Shown piece after piece: positions 7,245 through 15,971 of a DNA stretch of 64,000 nt (positions are counted from its first letter, which is position 1; every line of letters begins with the position of its first letter). Both the position numbers and the translations under genes were made by a program. The notes beneath the pieces were generated by a model. It had not been told where the DNA came from and did not search any database. It worked only from the letters and a program-made list of their open reading frames with translations. Source of the stretch: Gp13-AA77 sp035946735 (lineage in GTDB: Bacteria > Acidobacteriota > Terriglobia > UBA7540). Where the stretch lies: the NCBI GenBank assembly GCA_035946735.1, contig DASYYZ010000131.1, positions 3,946-67,945 of the forward strand. Direction: 5' to 3'.

Positions 7245-9704
7245 ATGACCCGGATTGGAGATCAACCCGCCCTCGAGACGACGGCCTCTCCCACGTTTCT
7301 GCCACTCCGTTCGATGGCAGGTGTCGCGCTTGCCAGCTTCTCAGCCCTTTTGCTGGAACTGACGCTCACACGCCTGTTTTCGGTGATCCTCTTCTATCAC
7401 TTCGCGTTCCTGGCCATCTCGATCGCTCTACTCGGCCTCGGAGCCGGCGGCGTTTTCTCCTACTTGCGGCGCGATTGGCTGGCGCGTTTCGGCACCCGAT
7501 CGCTGGGCGCAGGCTGCTCCATGATCAACGCGCTCGCTACGCTGGCGATGCTGGAGGTGGTTCTCCACATTCCCGTCACGCTCGAGCTCAACGGCCTCAA
7601 TCTTCTCGAGCTGACAGGGGTCTACCTTGCGCCCTTGATTTCCTTCTTTCTGACCGGACTGCTGCTCTCGGCGGTGTTCGCGCGGGAGCCTCAGCAGATT
7701 CCGCTGCTCTACGGCGCCGACCTGGCCGGAGGCGCTTTGGCCTGCCTGGCGCTGGTTCCGCTGCTCAATGAATTGGGGGCGCCGGGAGCGGTGCTTTTTG
7801 TGAGCCTGACTATGGCCTTGGCGGGCGGCGTCTGGGCCTTGAGACCGGCGCACCGCAAGCTTGCGATCGCAATCGCCGCCGGCCTTGTGCTGGTCGTGGC
7901 GGCAAACCGCCTCTGGAACTTTGTCGATGTTGTCTACGCCAAGGGCCTTCGCGTGGGCGGCACGTCCAAGGTTGAGTTTGCGCGCTGGAACGCGCTCTCC
8001 CGCGTCGAAGTCGACCGCCAACCCGATGGCTCCAAGAGCGTCGTAATCGACGCGGACGCCAGCACCGCCATCATGAACGTTGATCCATTCCACTGGCAGG
8101 GTGTCTGGCAACACGACTTGATGGCAGCGCCGCCCAGCCTGGCCAATGTCCTTCGGCCCCGGGGCGACTACGCCATCATCGGGCCCGGTGGCGGCGTGGA
8201 CGTGCTGCGGGCGGTAGCCAACGGCAGCCCCAGAGTAACCGGCATCGAGATCAATCCCATCATTGCCGACACCATCATGCGCGGGCGCTACGAAGCTTAC
8301 AGCTTCGGTCTTTACAAGCTGCCGCAGGTGCATCTGGTGGTGGGCGACGGCCGATCCTTCATCCGGAGCGCTCACGAGCAATACGACGTGATCGAGATGA
8401 CGCTGGTTGACACCTGGGCTTCCACCGCCGCCGGAGCCTTCGCGCTCAGCGAAGGCTACCTCTACACAACCGAAGCTTTCGAGCAGTATTTCGATCACCT
8501 CAAGAACGACGGATTCATTGCCGTGACGCGCTGGGAGTTCAAAGAGCCGCGCGAGGCCCTGCGCGTGGTATCCGTGGCGCTCGAGGCGTTGCGGCTGTTG
8601 GACGTCACGGGGCTGGCGCGGAACTTCATTGTGGTATCGAATGGTCCTTTGAACGAAGACGGGCGCTCGGTGACGGTGCTCGCAAGAAAGACTGCTTTCA
8701 CCAAGGGTGAGGAGCAGCAGGTGATCGGGCACGTTGGTGCGAATCCGAATCTCGCAATCGTCTATACGCCTTCCGCTCCCGGGACGGGTCCTTTCCAGCG
8801 CCTGATCGCCTCTGCGGATCCGGCAGGCTTCGCGGCGACCTATCCTTACAACGTGGCGCCGGTAAGTGACAACGCGCCGTTCTTCTTTTTTACCCAGAAG
8901 ACCAGTACCCTGCTGCGGAATCCAAATGTCTTCGGCCGCCCCGCGGCTCGCGGCCCCCGCGGTATCGATTGGAAGGTCGGATTGGGCGTGGTGGTCCTGG
9001 ACGCCGTTCTGCTGATCTCGGTGGTGGCGGTGCTGGCGCTGCTGATTCTTCCCCTGCTGCTGGGCCGGCGCCGTCGATCAGTGGCGATGGGCCGCCTCGT
9101 CTATTTCGTGGCCATCGGGCTCGGCTACATCCTGGTTGAAATCACTTTCGTGCAGCGCCTGGTGCTGTTTCTAGGCCACCCCACTTACGCCATTACGGTG
9201 GTGATCTTTCTGCTGCTGGCCGCAAGCGGCGCGGGCAGCCTCGTGTCACGTCGCTGGCCGCCCGGAGCCCGAACGCTTCATCTGCCGCTCGGAGCTATCG
9301 CTGCAGCCTTACTGATCTATGCGTTCCTGCTGCCGCGCCTGCTTACCTCGGCTGTCGGCCTGGAATTCGCAATTAAGTTGCTCGTGAGCGCCGTCATCCT
9401 GATTCCTCTGGGTTTTGTGATGGGAATTCCGTTTCCCACCGGACTGCGCGCTTTAGCGGGACATGCGGCAGCGATGGAGGATCATGCCGGGCCAAACACT
9501 GAGGCGACGCCCCTGTCCGGCTCCAGTGACAATGCGGTGGAGTGGGCCTGGGCGCTCAATGCAGCAGCGAGTGTGCTCGGATCGGTGCTGGCGATGTTCA
9601 TTGCGGTCAACCTGGGACTCACGCTAACTCTGGCCTGCGGTCTCGCAGCCTATCTCGCCGCCTGGGCGCTTGGGGGAATCTGGCTGCGGGTGCGCGCGGT
9701 TTGA
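7245..9704 (+). CDS. Membrane-embedded spermidine-synthase-like (SpeE-fold) protein
   Basis: 819 aa. About seven transmembrane helices at residues 20-230 are followed by a Rossmann methyltransferase-like domain (about 270-470) with the nucleotide-binding loop IIGPGGGVDVL near residue 310 and an acidic IEIN near 337. A second membrane bundle of about six helices runs to the C-terminus. This is the architecture of membrane-fused aminopropyltransferase-like proteins found widely in Acidobacteriota and Planctomycetota. Substrate is unknown, and polyamine synthesis should not be assumed. It starts 42 bases after the DUF1080 gene and may be co-transcribed. Confidence 0.8.
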   Translation: MTRIGDQPALETTASPTFLPLRSMAGVALASFSALLLELTLTRLFSVILFYHFAFLAISIALLGLGAGGVFSYLRRDWLARFGTRSLGAGCSMINALATLAMLEVVLHIPVTLELNGLNLLELTGVYLAPLISFFLTGLLLSAVFAREPQQIPLLYGADLAGGALACLALVPLLNELGAPGAVLFVSLTMALAGGVWALRPAHRKLAIAIAAGLVLVVAANRLWNFVDVVYAKGLRVGGTSKVEFARWNALSRVEVDRQPDGSKSVVIDADASTAIMNVDPFHWQGVWQHDLMAAPPSLANVLRPRGDYAIIGPGGGVDVLRAVANGSPRVTGIEINPIIADTIMRGRYEAYSFGLYKLPQVHLVVGDGRSFIRSAHEQYDVIEMTLVDTWASTAAGAFALSEGYLYTTEAFEQYFDHLKNDGFIAVTRWEFKEPREALRVVSVALEALRLLDVTGLARNFIVVSNGPLNEDGRSVTVLARKTAFTKGEEQQVIGHVGANPNLAIVYTPSAPGTGPFQRLIASADPAGFAATYPYNVAPVSDNAPFFFFTQKTSTLLRNPNVFGRPAARGPRGIDWKVGLGVVVLDAVLLISVVAVLALLILPLLLGRRRRSVAMGRLVYFVAIGLGYILVEITFVQRLVLFLGHPTYAITVVIFLLLAASGAGSLVSRRWPPGARTLHLPLGAIAAALLIYAFLLPRLLTSAVGLEFAIKLLVSAVILIPLGFVMGIPFPTGLRALAGHAAAMEDHAGPNTEATPLSGSSDNAVEWAWALNAAASVLGSVLAMFIAVNLGLTLTLACGLAAYLAAWALGGIWLRVRAV

Positions 9705-9744
9705 GGCGCTCGCCCGCGCCGGCCATTCTTGCCCGCCCCAGACT

Positions 9745-9948
9745 TTGTGGGACACTTGACGAGAACCAGAACGGTGTCGCTGGTATGCAGCACGTCACCA
9801 GGGTGAAATTCGCCGTCATATGCGCAGGATCGCATCGCAAGATGATCTCCTGAGCGCTGGCTGCCGCAGCCAGACCAAGCCAGAGCAGACAGAGTGATGC
9901 CGCATCGCGCCGCGCCTTGCCCTCATACTCATCACCGATCTTTCGCAA
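9745..9948 (-). pseudogene. Relic of a secreted YceI-like gene (frameshifted and 3'-truncated)
   Basis: One frame reads a start, a signal peptide (SLCLLWLGLAAAASAQ) and EIILRCDPAHMTANFTL. The next frame continues as GDVLHT, restoring the pattern 'DPa.t...FtLgdvLHT' typical of the start of secreted YceI-like proteins. One missing base near 9797 explains the shift. After LHT the family similarity ends, so only about 55 residues remain. The intact YceI gene at 58465 is not signal-peptide bearing, so this is a separate lineage rather than a recent copy. The call rests on remembered family patterns and not on an alignment. Confidence 0.45.
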
Positions 9949-9963
9949 CCCCCGGGGCGCCGT

Positions 9964-11079
9964 CTACGCCCTCAGGAGTCTCCAACCGAGCGCCAGTCCG
10001 TTAGCCGCCGCGTCAATTGAGGACGCGGCACCGACGTGCATTGCCACCAGACCCGCAAACAGTTCCGGTTCAGCCACGAAGGCGCGCATCATTCGGCGTC
10101 GCAGCCTCCCGTGGCTCTCGAGCAGAAGCAGCGCGCGAGCCATCAGCGCGGGCCGCCGGGCCAAGGCGCGGTGCTCCGCCTGGTAACGAGCCAGATCGCC
10201 GGATTCAAGACAATCGCCCAACAGACCAGCCTGAGTGAAGGCGAGAGAGAGGCCCGCGCCGGTGATCGCGTCAACGCCGCCGGAGGCGTCGCCGATCAAG
10301 GCCACGCGCCCGGCACAGACGCGAGCCAGCCTGCGGGTTACCGACACCGCTCCTCGCTCTGTCGACACGCGTTCGGCGCCGCGCAGACGCTCCGAAAGTT
10401 CGGGAAATTCATGCAGGGCTCCATCCAACCGCAGGCCAGGGCCGCTTGAGAGCAGCGCGAGGCACAATTCGCGCGGGCCAACCGGGGTCAAAAAGAGCTG
10501 GCACCGGTTTCCCCAATGCAACTCCATAAACCGAGACCACGGCGCCACCCGATAATGCCGGCGAAACGCGAAGCGCCGCTCTTTTTCCCGATGAACGTCG
10601 AGCCCCGCCCAACGCCTCACGCGTGAATCCCCGCCGTCCGCGCCAATGACCCAGCGCGCCCGGACGAGTTTCCCCCGCACCAGCGCGCCGTCGGGATGAA
10701 GTCCCGTAACGACGGAGCGCCAAAGTAATCGCACGCCGGCTCGCTCCGCGTGCTCGATCAGGATGCGGTGGAGCTCGGTCCGCCGCACCCCCAGGGCGGA
10801 TCCCTGGGAGAAGCGAGCCTCCGCTTGCAAACCGGAACTGACGAAGCGAATTCCGTGGAACCGATGCGCGTCTGACGGCGGAATGCCGACCCCCAGCCGT
10901 CCGAGCGCCGCGACGCCGTCCGGCATCAGCCCCTCGCCGCAGGGCTTGTCGATTGGCGGGCTGCAGCTGTCCGCGACCGTAACGTCGAAGCCGCGCTTGC
11001 GTGCCGCGAGAGCCGCCGCCAGGCCCGCCGGACCTCCGCCGACCACGAAAACGTCAGTCGAGCTATTTGAGCATTGCAA
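9964..11079 (-). CDS. FAD-dependent geranylgeranyl-reductase-family oxidoreductase
   Basis: 371 aa if initiated at TTG 11079. The FAD-binding Rossmann motif DVFVVGGGPAGLAAA is at the extreme N-terminus, KPCGEGLMPDG follows, and the second FAD motif GRVALIGDASGGVDAITGAG is near residue 270. This is the group that includes geranylgeranyl reductases and flavoproteins often found beside type III polyketide synthases; neither partner is nearby. The start is odd: the codon before SSTDVFVVGGG and everything upstream belong to a repeat element (11064-11186), which appears to have replaced the native start. The TTG inside the element has no Shine-Dalgarno sequence, and a GTG at 11046 would remove the first beta strand. 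The gene may be poorly expressed or inactivated. Confidence 0.75.
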   Translation of the reverse strand: MQCSNSSTDVFVVGGGPAGLAAALAARKRGFDVTVADSCSPPIDKPCGEGLMPDGVAALGRLGVGIPPSDAHRFHGIRFVSSGLQAEARFSQGSALGVRRTELHRILIEHAERAGVRLLWRSVVTGLHPDGALVRGKLVRARWVIGADGGDSRVRRWAGLDVHREKERRFAFRRHYRVAPWSRFMELHWGNRCQLFLTPVGPRELCLALLSSGPGLRLDGALHEFPELSERLRGAERVSTERGAVSVTRRLARVCAGRVALIGDASGGVDAITGAGLSLAFTQAGLLGDCLESGDLARYQAEHRALARRPALMARALLLLESHGRLRRRMMRAFVAEPELFAGLVAMHVGAASSIDAAANGLALGWRLLRA

Positions 11080-11186
11080 AATACAGTGACGACCGCTGCT
11101 GTAGCGCCGGTCTGCGACCGGCGTCTTTCGCCGCTCATAGAGCGGCGCTACAGAGAATGACGTCACTGTATTTTGCAATCTTCATT
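11064..11186 (-). repeat. Copy 2 of the structured intergenic element
   Basis: 123 bp and the best preserved copy. The terminal inverted repeat ATTGCAAAATACAGTGACG is matched perfectly over 19 bases at the other end. The inner outer-stem is CTGTAGCGCC/GGCGCTACAG, with hairpins CGCCGGTC-TGC-GACCGGCG and GCCGCTC-ATA-GAGCGGC. The single strand could fold as a three-way junction. It overlaps the 5' end of the flavoprotein gene and lies in the same orientation relative to that gene as copy 1 does to mrfB. Confidence 0.88.
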
Positions 11187-11423
11187 AAGCGAACTTTCAG
11201 TTGTCACGTCCAAGAACCTCAGAACGACGGGCTCGCCAATGTTTAGTCCAGGCGACGATGCCCGATCTATGAGATGGCCGGCGCTATGCTTGACGTTGGC
11301 GTCGATACACAAAAAAACCCATGGCCGGGCAGTCGCCGGCGACGGATCGGTGAAAATGGGAGACGGATCAATGGACTTACTAAAATTGAAGACGAGGACT
11401 AAGGACGGAAGCATCAGCACCGG

Positions 11424-11897
11424 CTAAGGATCGTGAATGGTTTGCATTTGCTTCACTTCAAACTCCCGGGTACCGCCGTTGGGCGTTGTGATCTTCACCG
11501 TGTCGCCCACTCGCTTCCCCATCAGACCGCGGCCGATGGGCGAGGTCGTGGAGATGAGCCCCTTCGCGAAGTCCGCCTCCTCGCTGGTCACAAGGCGGTA
11601 CTCGACCTCGGCGTCCCGGTCAATGTCGTACAGCACCACGCGCGAGCCGAAAGCGATGCGGTCCTTGGGGATGTTCGCCATGTTCACGAGCGACATGTCC
11701 GCGAGCCTCACCTTGAGCTGGCCGAGGCGCGCGTTCACAAACTGCTGGCGCTGCTTGGCCATGATGTACTCGGCGTTTTCACTGAGGTCGCCGTGCGCCC
11801 GCGCCTTCTTGAGCTCGGCCGGCAACTCGTGATTAAGCTCGTGCTCCAAAACCTGAATCTCTTCTTGCAGTTTTTTGACAATGGGGTTCGAAGACAT
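11424..11897 (-). CDS. greA: Transcript cleavage factor GreA/GreB family
   Basis: 157 aa, the usual GreA length. The N-terminal coiled coil (residues about 5-75) contains the family signature ELKKARAHGDLSENAEYIMAK, whose acidic tip residues stimulate RNA polymerase transcript cleavage. The C-terminal FKBP-like domain contains ISTTSPIGRGLMGKRVGD. It rescues backtracked elongation complexes. I chose the ATG at 11897; a TTG at 11912 would add five residues. The gene stands alone with its own promoter upstream. Confidence 0.93.
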   Translation of the reverse strand: MSSNPIVKKLQEEIQVLEHELNHELPAELKKARAHGDLSENAEYIMAKQRQQFVNARLGQLKVRLADMSLVNMANIPKDRIAFGSRVVLYDIDRDAEVEYRLVTSEEADFAKGLISTTSPIGRGLMGKRVGDTVKITTPNGGTREFEVKQMQTIHDP

Positions 11898-11985
11898 AGA
11901 CGCTTGTTCCAATCTCAGTAGCGCTCAACTCGAAAGCGCAAGCGGTATACATTTGCGGGGAGGTACTCAGGGCTGTCACAGAGCG

Positions 11986-12015
11986 ATTATAAGAAAGCGG
12001 TACGGCGCGGCGCAA
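11986..12015 (-). promoter_or_regulatory. Predicted sigma-70 promoter of greA
   Basis: Read on the minus strand: TTGCGC (12010-12015), an 18-base spacer, and a perfect TATAAT (11986-11991). The expected transcript leader is about 80 bases. Confidence 0.6.
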
Positions 12016-12027
12016 CGCCAGCAAGCA

Positions 12028-12062
12028 GGATTCAGGAGCTGGGATTTAGGAATTGGGCTCGG
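12028..12062. repeat. Short period-7 array upstream of the M23 peptidase gene
   Basis: Five 7-base units (GGATTCA, GGAGCTG, GGATTTA, GGAATTG, GGCTCGG) run without a gap. This is the same period as the arrays inside mrfA and between mreC and mreD. It lies 43 bases before the M23 peptidase start. Confidence 0.65.
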
Positions 12063-12104
12063 CTTCCAGTATCGTGGAATACTACACCCATCCAGGGAGG
12101 AACA

Positions 12105-13502
12105 TTGCAGAAGCCGTCTGATCGTTACGCTCGGGACGCAGGCATTGGCCGCGGCCCCATTTTCCTGGCAGCGATTTTGGCCGTCATCATTCTTGCGGTA
12201 GGTTGGAAAGCACTCCAGAACCAGGCTCCCGTCATCACCCTGAGACAGCAGCCGCGAGGGCTCGGCCAGAGCACGAAGTTGCCCATCGAGGTCCGCGACA
12301 GCAGACACAACGTGCGCAGCATCTCAGTCGACGTGGTCCAAAACGGAAACCATATCTACCACACTGCGACTGGCGCGGCTGCGAGCGCGCGTAAGGGGTG
12401 GAAGTTCTGGTCGCGTCCGGAAAGCGTCTTGAATTGGACACCGCCGCTCGACCCCAGGCTGATTCCAGGCTTGGCCGAAGGCAGCGCCACGGTGGAGATC
12501 ACAGCCACCAACGATTCCTGGGGCCGCTTCTTTCGCGGCGGCCGATCGACCCTTACTCTGACCTTGCCCGTGCGCTTCACGCCGCCGCAGATTGCCGTGC
12601 TCACGACGCAGCACTATATCAACCAGGGCGGATGCGACATGGTGGTGTTCCGCGTTTCGCCCGGCACGGTGGAATCGGGCGTTCAGGTGGGCAGGTACTT
12701 TTTTACGAGTTTTCGGGTTAAAGCCTCGATGCCGGAGACGCGCCTCGCTCTTTTCGCCTATCCTTGGGACCTCGATCCGGCCACGCCGGCCGAAATCGTG
12801 GCACGCGACGATGCGGGCAACCAGGCTGTCGCGAGCTTCAACTATCGCGTGTTTCCCAAGAAGTTCCACACCGACACCATCAAGCTCGATGACGCCTACA
12901 TTCAACGCGTAGTGCCGCCGATCATGAGCCAGACACCGGAAATGGATGACCAGGGAAGCCCGCTCAAGAACTTTCTCGAAGTGAACGGCCGCCTGCGCCA
13001 GATCGATTCCGACAAACTCATCGAGTTCTCGAAGCACACTTCGTCCGCGTTCCTGTGGCACGAACCCTTCATCCGCCTGGCATCAAAGACCGAAGCCTTT
13101 TTCGCGGATTCCCGAACCTACACCTACAACGGCCAGACCGTGGACCATCAAACCCATCTGGGCTTTGACCTGGCGGGTCTCGAGCACATGCCGGTGTTGG
13201 CCTCGAACGACGGGGTGGTGGTGATGGCTCAGTTCTTCGGCATCTTCGGCAACGCGATCCTGATCGATCACGGCTGCGGCGTCCAGTCCTTGTACGGCCA
13301 CATGAGCTCGCTCAGGGTGAAGCCGGGCGACACCGTTAGGCGGGGCCAGCAGATCGGCGTCAGCGGCACGACGGGTCTTGCCGGCGGAGATCATCTGCAC
13401 TTCACGGTCCTGCTCGACGGCATCCCGGTGAATCCCACCGAGTGGTGGGATCCGCACTGGATTCACGACCGCATCCAGGCGAAGCTCACGGCGTACCAGT
13501 GA
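12105..13502 (+). CDS. Membrane-anchored M23 (LytM-type) metallopeptidase
   Basis: 465 aa. One N-terminal membrane segment (residues about 17-34) is followed by a beta-rich periplasmic region of about 290 residues and a C-terminal M23 domain. The zinc site is complete: HLGFD gives H351 and D355, and DHLHF gives H430 and H432. These enzymes cut peptidoglycan crosslinks, and some members regulate amidases or anchor to partners. The start is a TTG at 12105 preceded by a strong GGGAGGA site six bases away, so the non-ATG start is well supported. It stands close to the mre genes but on the opposite strand. Confidence 0.87.
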   Translation: MQKPSDRYARDAGIGRGPIFLAAILAVIILAVGWKALQNQAPVITLRQQPRGLGQSTKLPIEVRDSRHNVRSISVDVVQNGNHIYHTATGAAASARKGWKFWSRPESVLNWTPPLDPRLIPGLAEGSATVEITATNDSWGRFFRGGRSTLTLTLPVRFTPPQIAVLTTQHYINQGGCDMVVFRVSPGTVESGVQVGRYFFTSFRVKASMPETRLALFAYPWDLDPATPAEIVARDDAGNQAVASFNYRVFPKKFHTDTIKLDDAYIQRVVPPIMSQTPEMDDQGSPLKNFLEVNGRLRQIDSDKLIEFSKHTSSAFLWHEPFIRLASKTEAFFADSRTYTYNGQTVDHQTHLGFDLAGLEHMPVLASNDGVVVMAQFFGIFGNAILIDHGCGVQSLYGHMSSLRVKPGDTVRRGQQIGVSGTTGLAGGDHLHFTVLLDGIPVNPTEWWDPHWIHDRIQAKLTAYQ

Positions 13503-13559
13503 GCCTAGGGCAACCCGCGAGCGATTCCGGACAGGCGAGCAAGCCGCTACGGAGTGCGC

Positions 13560-14303
13560 TCAGCGCACGGCGATATTCAGAATCACGGTCCAGTACTGCA
13601 CCGATTGCAGCATGAACCCGGTCACTACCAAGCCTGCGCCCAGCGCTCCCAATCGCCGTTCGGGAAGATTGTCCGCCCACCACTCCACAAACGGAACCGC
13701 CACCGCCAGCACTGCGCTGGCGGCCCCGATCGTAAGCCCGATGCTGACACTGAATCCGAGCGCCTGCCGGCCACTGTGAGTGACGGCCCCGCAGACGAGT
13801 CCGGCAAGAGTGTATCCCACGGTTCGGTTGAGCGTGCCCAGCAATTGCCTGCGATTTAACCGCGGCCTGCGATCAGCCGCATAACCGGCGGTAGGTCCGA
13901 AACCAACGCGATAAGCGAAGAGTTGGCCGCCAAAGCTGAGCAAGCCGAACCAGAAGCCAAAGTCGCGGCCGATGAGAACCCCGGCTCCAAGCCCGAGGCC
14001 GGCTCCGCGGATCAGGCTGCACACGACGACCAGCCGCCATGCGGGTTGTATCCGTCCACGCGACGCCTGGCTGAACTCCACACCGAGCGTAACGCCCATC
14101 GTTACGGCCATGACCAGCGCAAAGAAAGCCCCTAGGGGAATCAGGACGCCGATACCAAAGAAGAGTCCGTAAGTCACCGAGCGTGTCAGAGTTCGCAACG
14201 GACCATGCTTTCCGCCGAGCAGGTCGTACGCAAGGTAAAGCGCGCCCAGGACGTCCAGAACGCTGCCGGCGATGCTCAACTCTGCGAGCAGGTAATGGTT
14301 CAT
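13560..14303 (-). CDS. Conserved polytopic membrane protein of unknown function
   Basis: 247 aa with about six to seven hydrophobic segments rich in Gly, Ala, Leu and Val and no recognisable catalytic motif. It begins 72 bases after the mreD stop on the same strand, so it may be the last gene of the mre transcript. At this position many bacteria carry mrdA and rodA, and it resembles neither. I do not recognise the family. Confidence 0.65.
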   Translation of the reverse strand: MNHYLLAELSIAGSVLDVLGALYLAYDLLGGKHGPLRTLTRSVTYGLFFGIGVLIPLGAFFALVMAVTMGVTLGVEFSQASRGRIQPAWRLVVVCSLIRGAGLGLGAGVLIGRDFGFWFGLLSFGGQLFAYRVGFGPTAGYAADRRPRLNRRQLLGTLNRTVGYTLAGLVCGAVTHSGRQALGFSVSIGLTIGAASAVLAVAVPFVEWWADNLPERRLGALGAGLVVTGFMLQSVQYWTVILNIAVR

Positions 14304-14375
14304 GTTGATAGCGCGCTCTGATCGAGTCCGCCTTGATGGAGTCTGGTGCGGAACGCTACGAGCCCCGGGCGCGAC

Positions 14376-14888
14376 CTAAGCCGGCCGGCGGAAGCGGTCC
14401 AGCACCTGGAAGAGCACCAGGGCCAGAGCCGAGTTCAATAACACCCGGCTGGCGAGGTCGAGCGCTTGGAAAGGTTGTGGAGAAGCGATCAACACGCGCT
14501 GGAGTCCTGCCACGGCAAGGCTTTGGAAGAGCACCAGCGCCGCCGTCAGAGCCAACCTGCCCAGAAACTGCTCGAGATCGAATTGTACGCTGGCCCAGGC
14601 CCCCAAATATCCTGCCAGCGCACCGGCGATGCCGAAGATTCCGATCAGGCTGGCGCCGAGCAAGTCCTCGGTCAGGCCGAGCGCCGCACCCACTACTGTG
14701 CCAAACACCTTGTTGCGACGGATCACCGAGAAGTAGATGACCACGAGCAAGGGAAGATCAAACTGCCGGGCCAAAGGTACGCGGGCCTTGAGAAACGTCT
14801 GCAGGACAAGGGCCGAAAAGGCCGTAATCAGCATTGTGAGAGGATGAATCCGGTAAACGTTGATGGGGCGCTCGGCGGCAGTAGGCAT
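14376..14888 (-). CDS. mreD: Rod-shape-determining membrane protein MreD
   Basis: 170 aa with five to six membrane helices, matching MreD in length, topology and position after mreC. The segment FGTVVGAALGLTEDLLGASLIGIFGIAGAL is the recognisable GxxxGLxxD core. MreD links the MreB-MreC complex to the elongasome in the inner membrane. The ATG at 14888 has an AGAAGG sequence abutting it, which is too close for ideal initiation. Confidence 0.85.
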   Translation of the reverse strand: MPTAAERPINVYRIHPLTMLITAFSALVLQTFLKARVPLARQFDLPLLVVIYFSVIRRNKVFGTVVGAALGLTEDLLGASLIGIFGIAGALAGYLGAWASVQFDLEQFLGRLALTAALVLFQSLAVAGLQRVLIASPQPFQALDLASRVLLNSALALVLFQVLDRFRRPA

Positions 14889-14909
14889 CCTTCTAATTGC
14901 TGATCGAGG

Positions 14910-15008
14910 ATTGGTGATTGATGATTGACGACCACGAGGACCAGGCAGCTTTTCGAAAATTCAAAGAGCCCGGGCAGCTCTGCAAACCTGCGATCATCGA
15001 TCACCAAT
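14910..15008. repeat. Inverted repeat spanning the mreC stop and the mreC-mreD spacer
   Basis: ATTGGTGATTGATGAT at 14910-14925 pairs with ATCATCGATCACCAAT at 14993-15008, with one mismatch in 16. The right arm contains the final mreC codons. The left arm is part of a short period-7 run (GATTGGT, GATTGAT, GATTGAC). A transcript hairpin here could modulate mreD expression, or the arms could be repeat-derived by chance. Confidence 0.6.
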
Positions 15009-15971
15009 ATGACTGGTCACTACCAGGACCTCTTCCAGCCGATCGAGTGAGACGGCGGGCCGCACCACCACCTGCTTGTAGATATTGCCGCTGCCGACTT
15101 TCGCCACTGTGCCGAGCGCGAGCCCTTTGGGAAAGACGCGGTCAAGGCCGGAAGTGAGCACCCTGTCGCCGGGCGCCACCGCGTCATCATTCATGATGTA
15201 GTCCAGCCGGCACAGCCCGGCCCCCTGGCCTTTCAGTACTCCTTGAGCTCGCGTCTTCTCCACCAGAGCGCCGGCGCCGCCGGCAGGATCCGAAATCAGA
15301 AGCACCTGGGCTGTGTGAGCATAAACCGTAACGACTTTTCCCGCGACGCCCTCGGGTGTGATCACGGCTTGGTCCAGAGCGAGGCCGGAGTCCGCGCCCT
15401 TATCGATCACAACGGCGTTCGATCCTTGGCCCGGGCTCGATCCGATCACCTCCGCGCTCGCCGTGGCGTCGGGCAGGCGTGTTTTGAGCTGGAGCAAGGC
15501 GCGCAGCCGGCCGTTTTCAGCGGCTTGCTCCGTGAGATCGCGAATCTGGATTTCATCGGCGGCAAGGCGCAGACCGAGGTCGTGGTTGCGCTCCCCGTTG
15601 TGTGTCAGATCGTGGGCGACGGACCAGAAACCGACCGCCGCGTCGGCCAGCCCCCGCAGAGAGCGTTCAAACGGCGCCACGGCGCTTACGGCCCAGCGGC
15701 GCGCCAGGGGAGCGTTGCGCTGCCGCGTGATCTGCACGGAAAGGAGCACCAATTGCGCCAGCAGCACTACCATCAGCGTGAAGAAAGGCCGATGGCGCGA
15801 GATGAAAGCCTGCACCAGCTCAGGCGCTTCAGGAGAACGTGGCGGGACCGGACGCGTCGCCAGCGGCGACCGGATTTCGAGCAGTGTGTCCGAGGCCATC
15901 CTCGCGCCTGCCTTGGAGAAAGCACGATGCGTCCCAGTGGCGTGTTCGCGCCGGCCGGCGAAACTACTCAA
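14994..15971 (-). CDS. mreC: Rod-shape-determining protein MreC
   Basis: 325 aa. One membrane segment is at residues about 62-80, a coiled-coil region at about 100-155, then the two beta-barrel domains of MreC with VIGSSPGQGSNAVVIDKGADSGL and GVAGKVVTVYAHTAQVLLISD. It forms periplasmic filaments that support the cell-elongation machinery. The TTG start at 15971 overlaps the mreB stop by 8 bases and is preceded by a strong GAGGAGGG site at 6 bases, which decides it over the internal ATG at 15899. Confidence 0.9.
   Translation of the reverse strand: MSSFAGRREHATGTHRAFSKAGARMASDTLLEIRSPLATRPVPPRSPEAPELVQAFISRHRPFFTLMVVLLAQLVLLSVQITRQRNAPLARRWAVSAVAPFERSLRGLADAAVGFWSVAHDLTHNGERNHDLGLRLAADEIQIRDLTEQAAENGRLRALLQLKTRLPDATASAEVIGSSPGQGSNAVVIDKGADSGLALDQAVITPEGVAGKVVTVYAHTAQVLLISDPAGGAGALVEKTRAQGVLKGQGAGLCRLDYIMNDDAVAPGDRVLTSGLDRVFPKGLALGTVAKVGSGNIYKQVVVRPAVSLDRLEEVLVVTSHIGDR

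Noticed and set aside
7428..8732. 434-codon minus-strand frame over the spermidine-synthase-like gene
   Set aside because: Shadow of a well-supported membrane protein; composition is rich in His, Arg and Gln as expected for an antisense frame.
11173..11427. 84-codon plus-strand frame between the repeat element and greA
   Set aside because: No ribosome site or recognisable domain, and the first codons come from the repeat element; the region looks non-coding.
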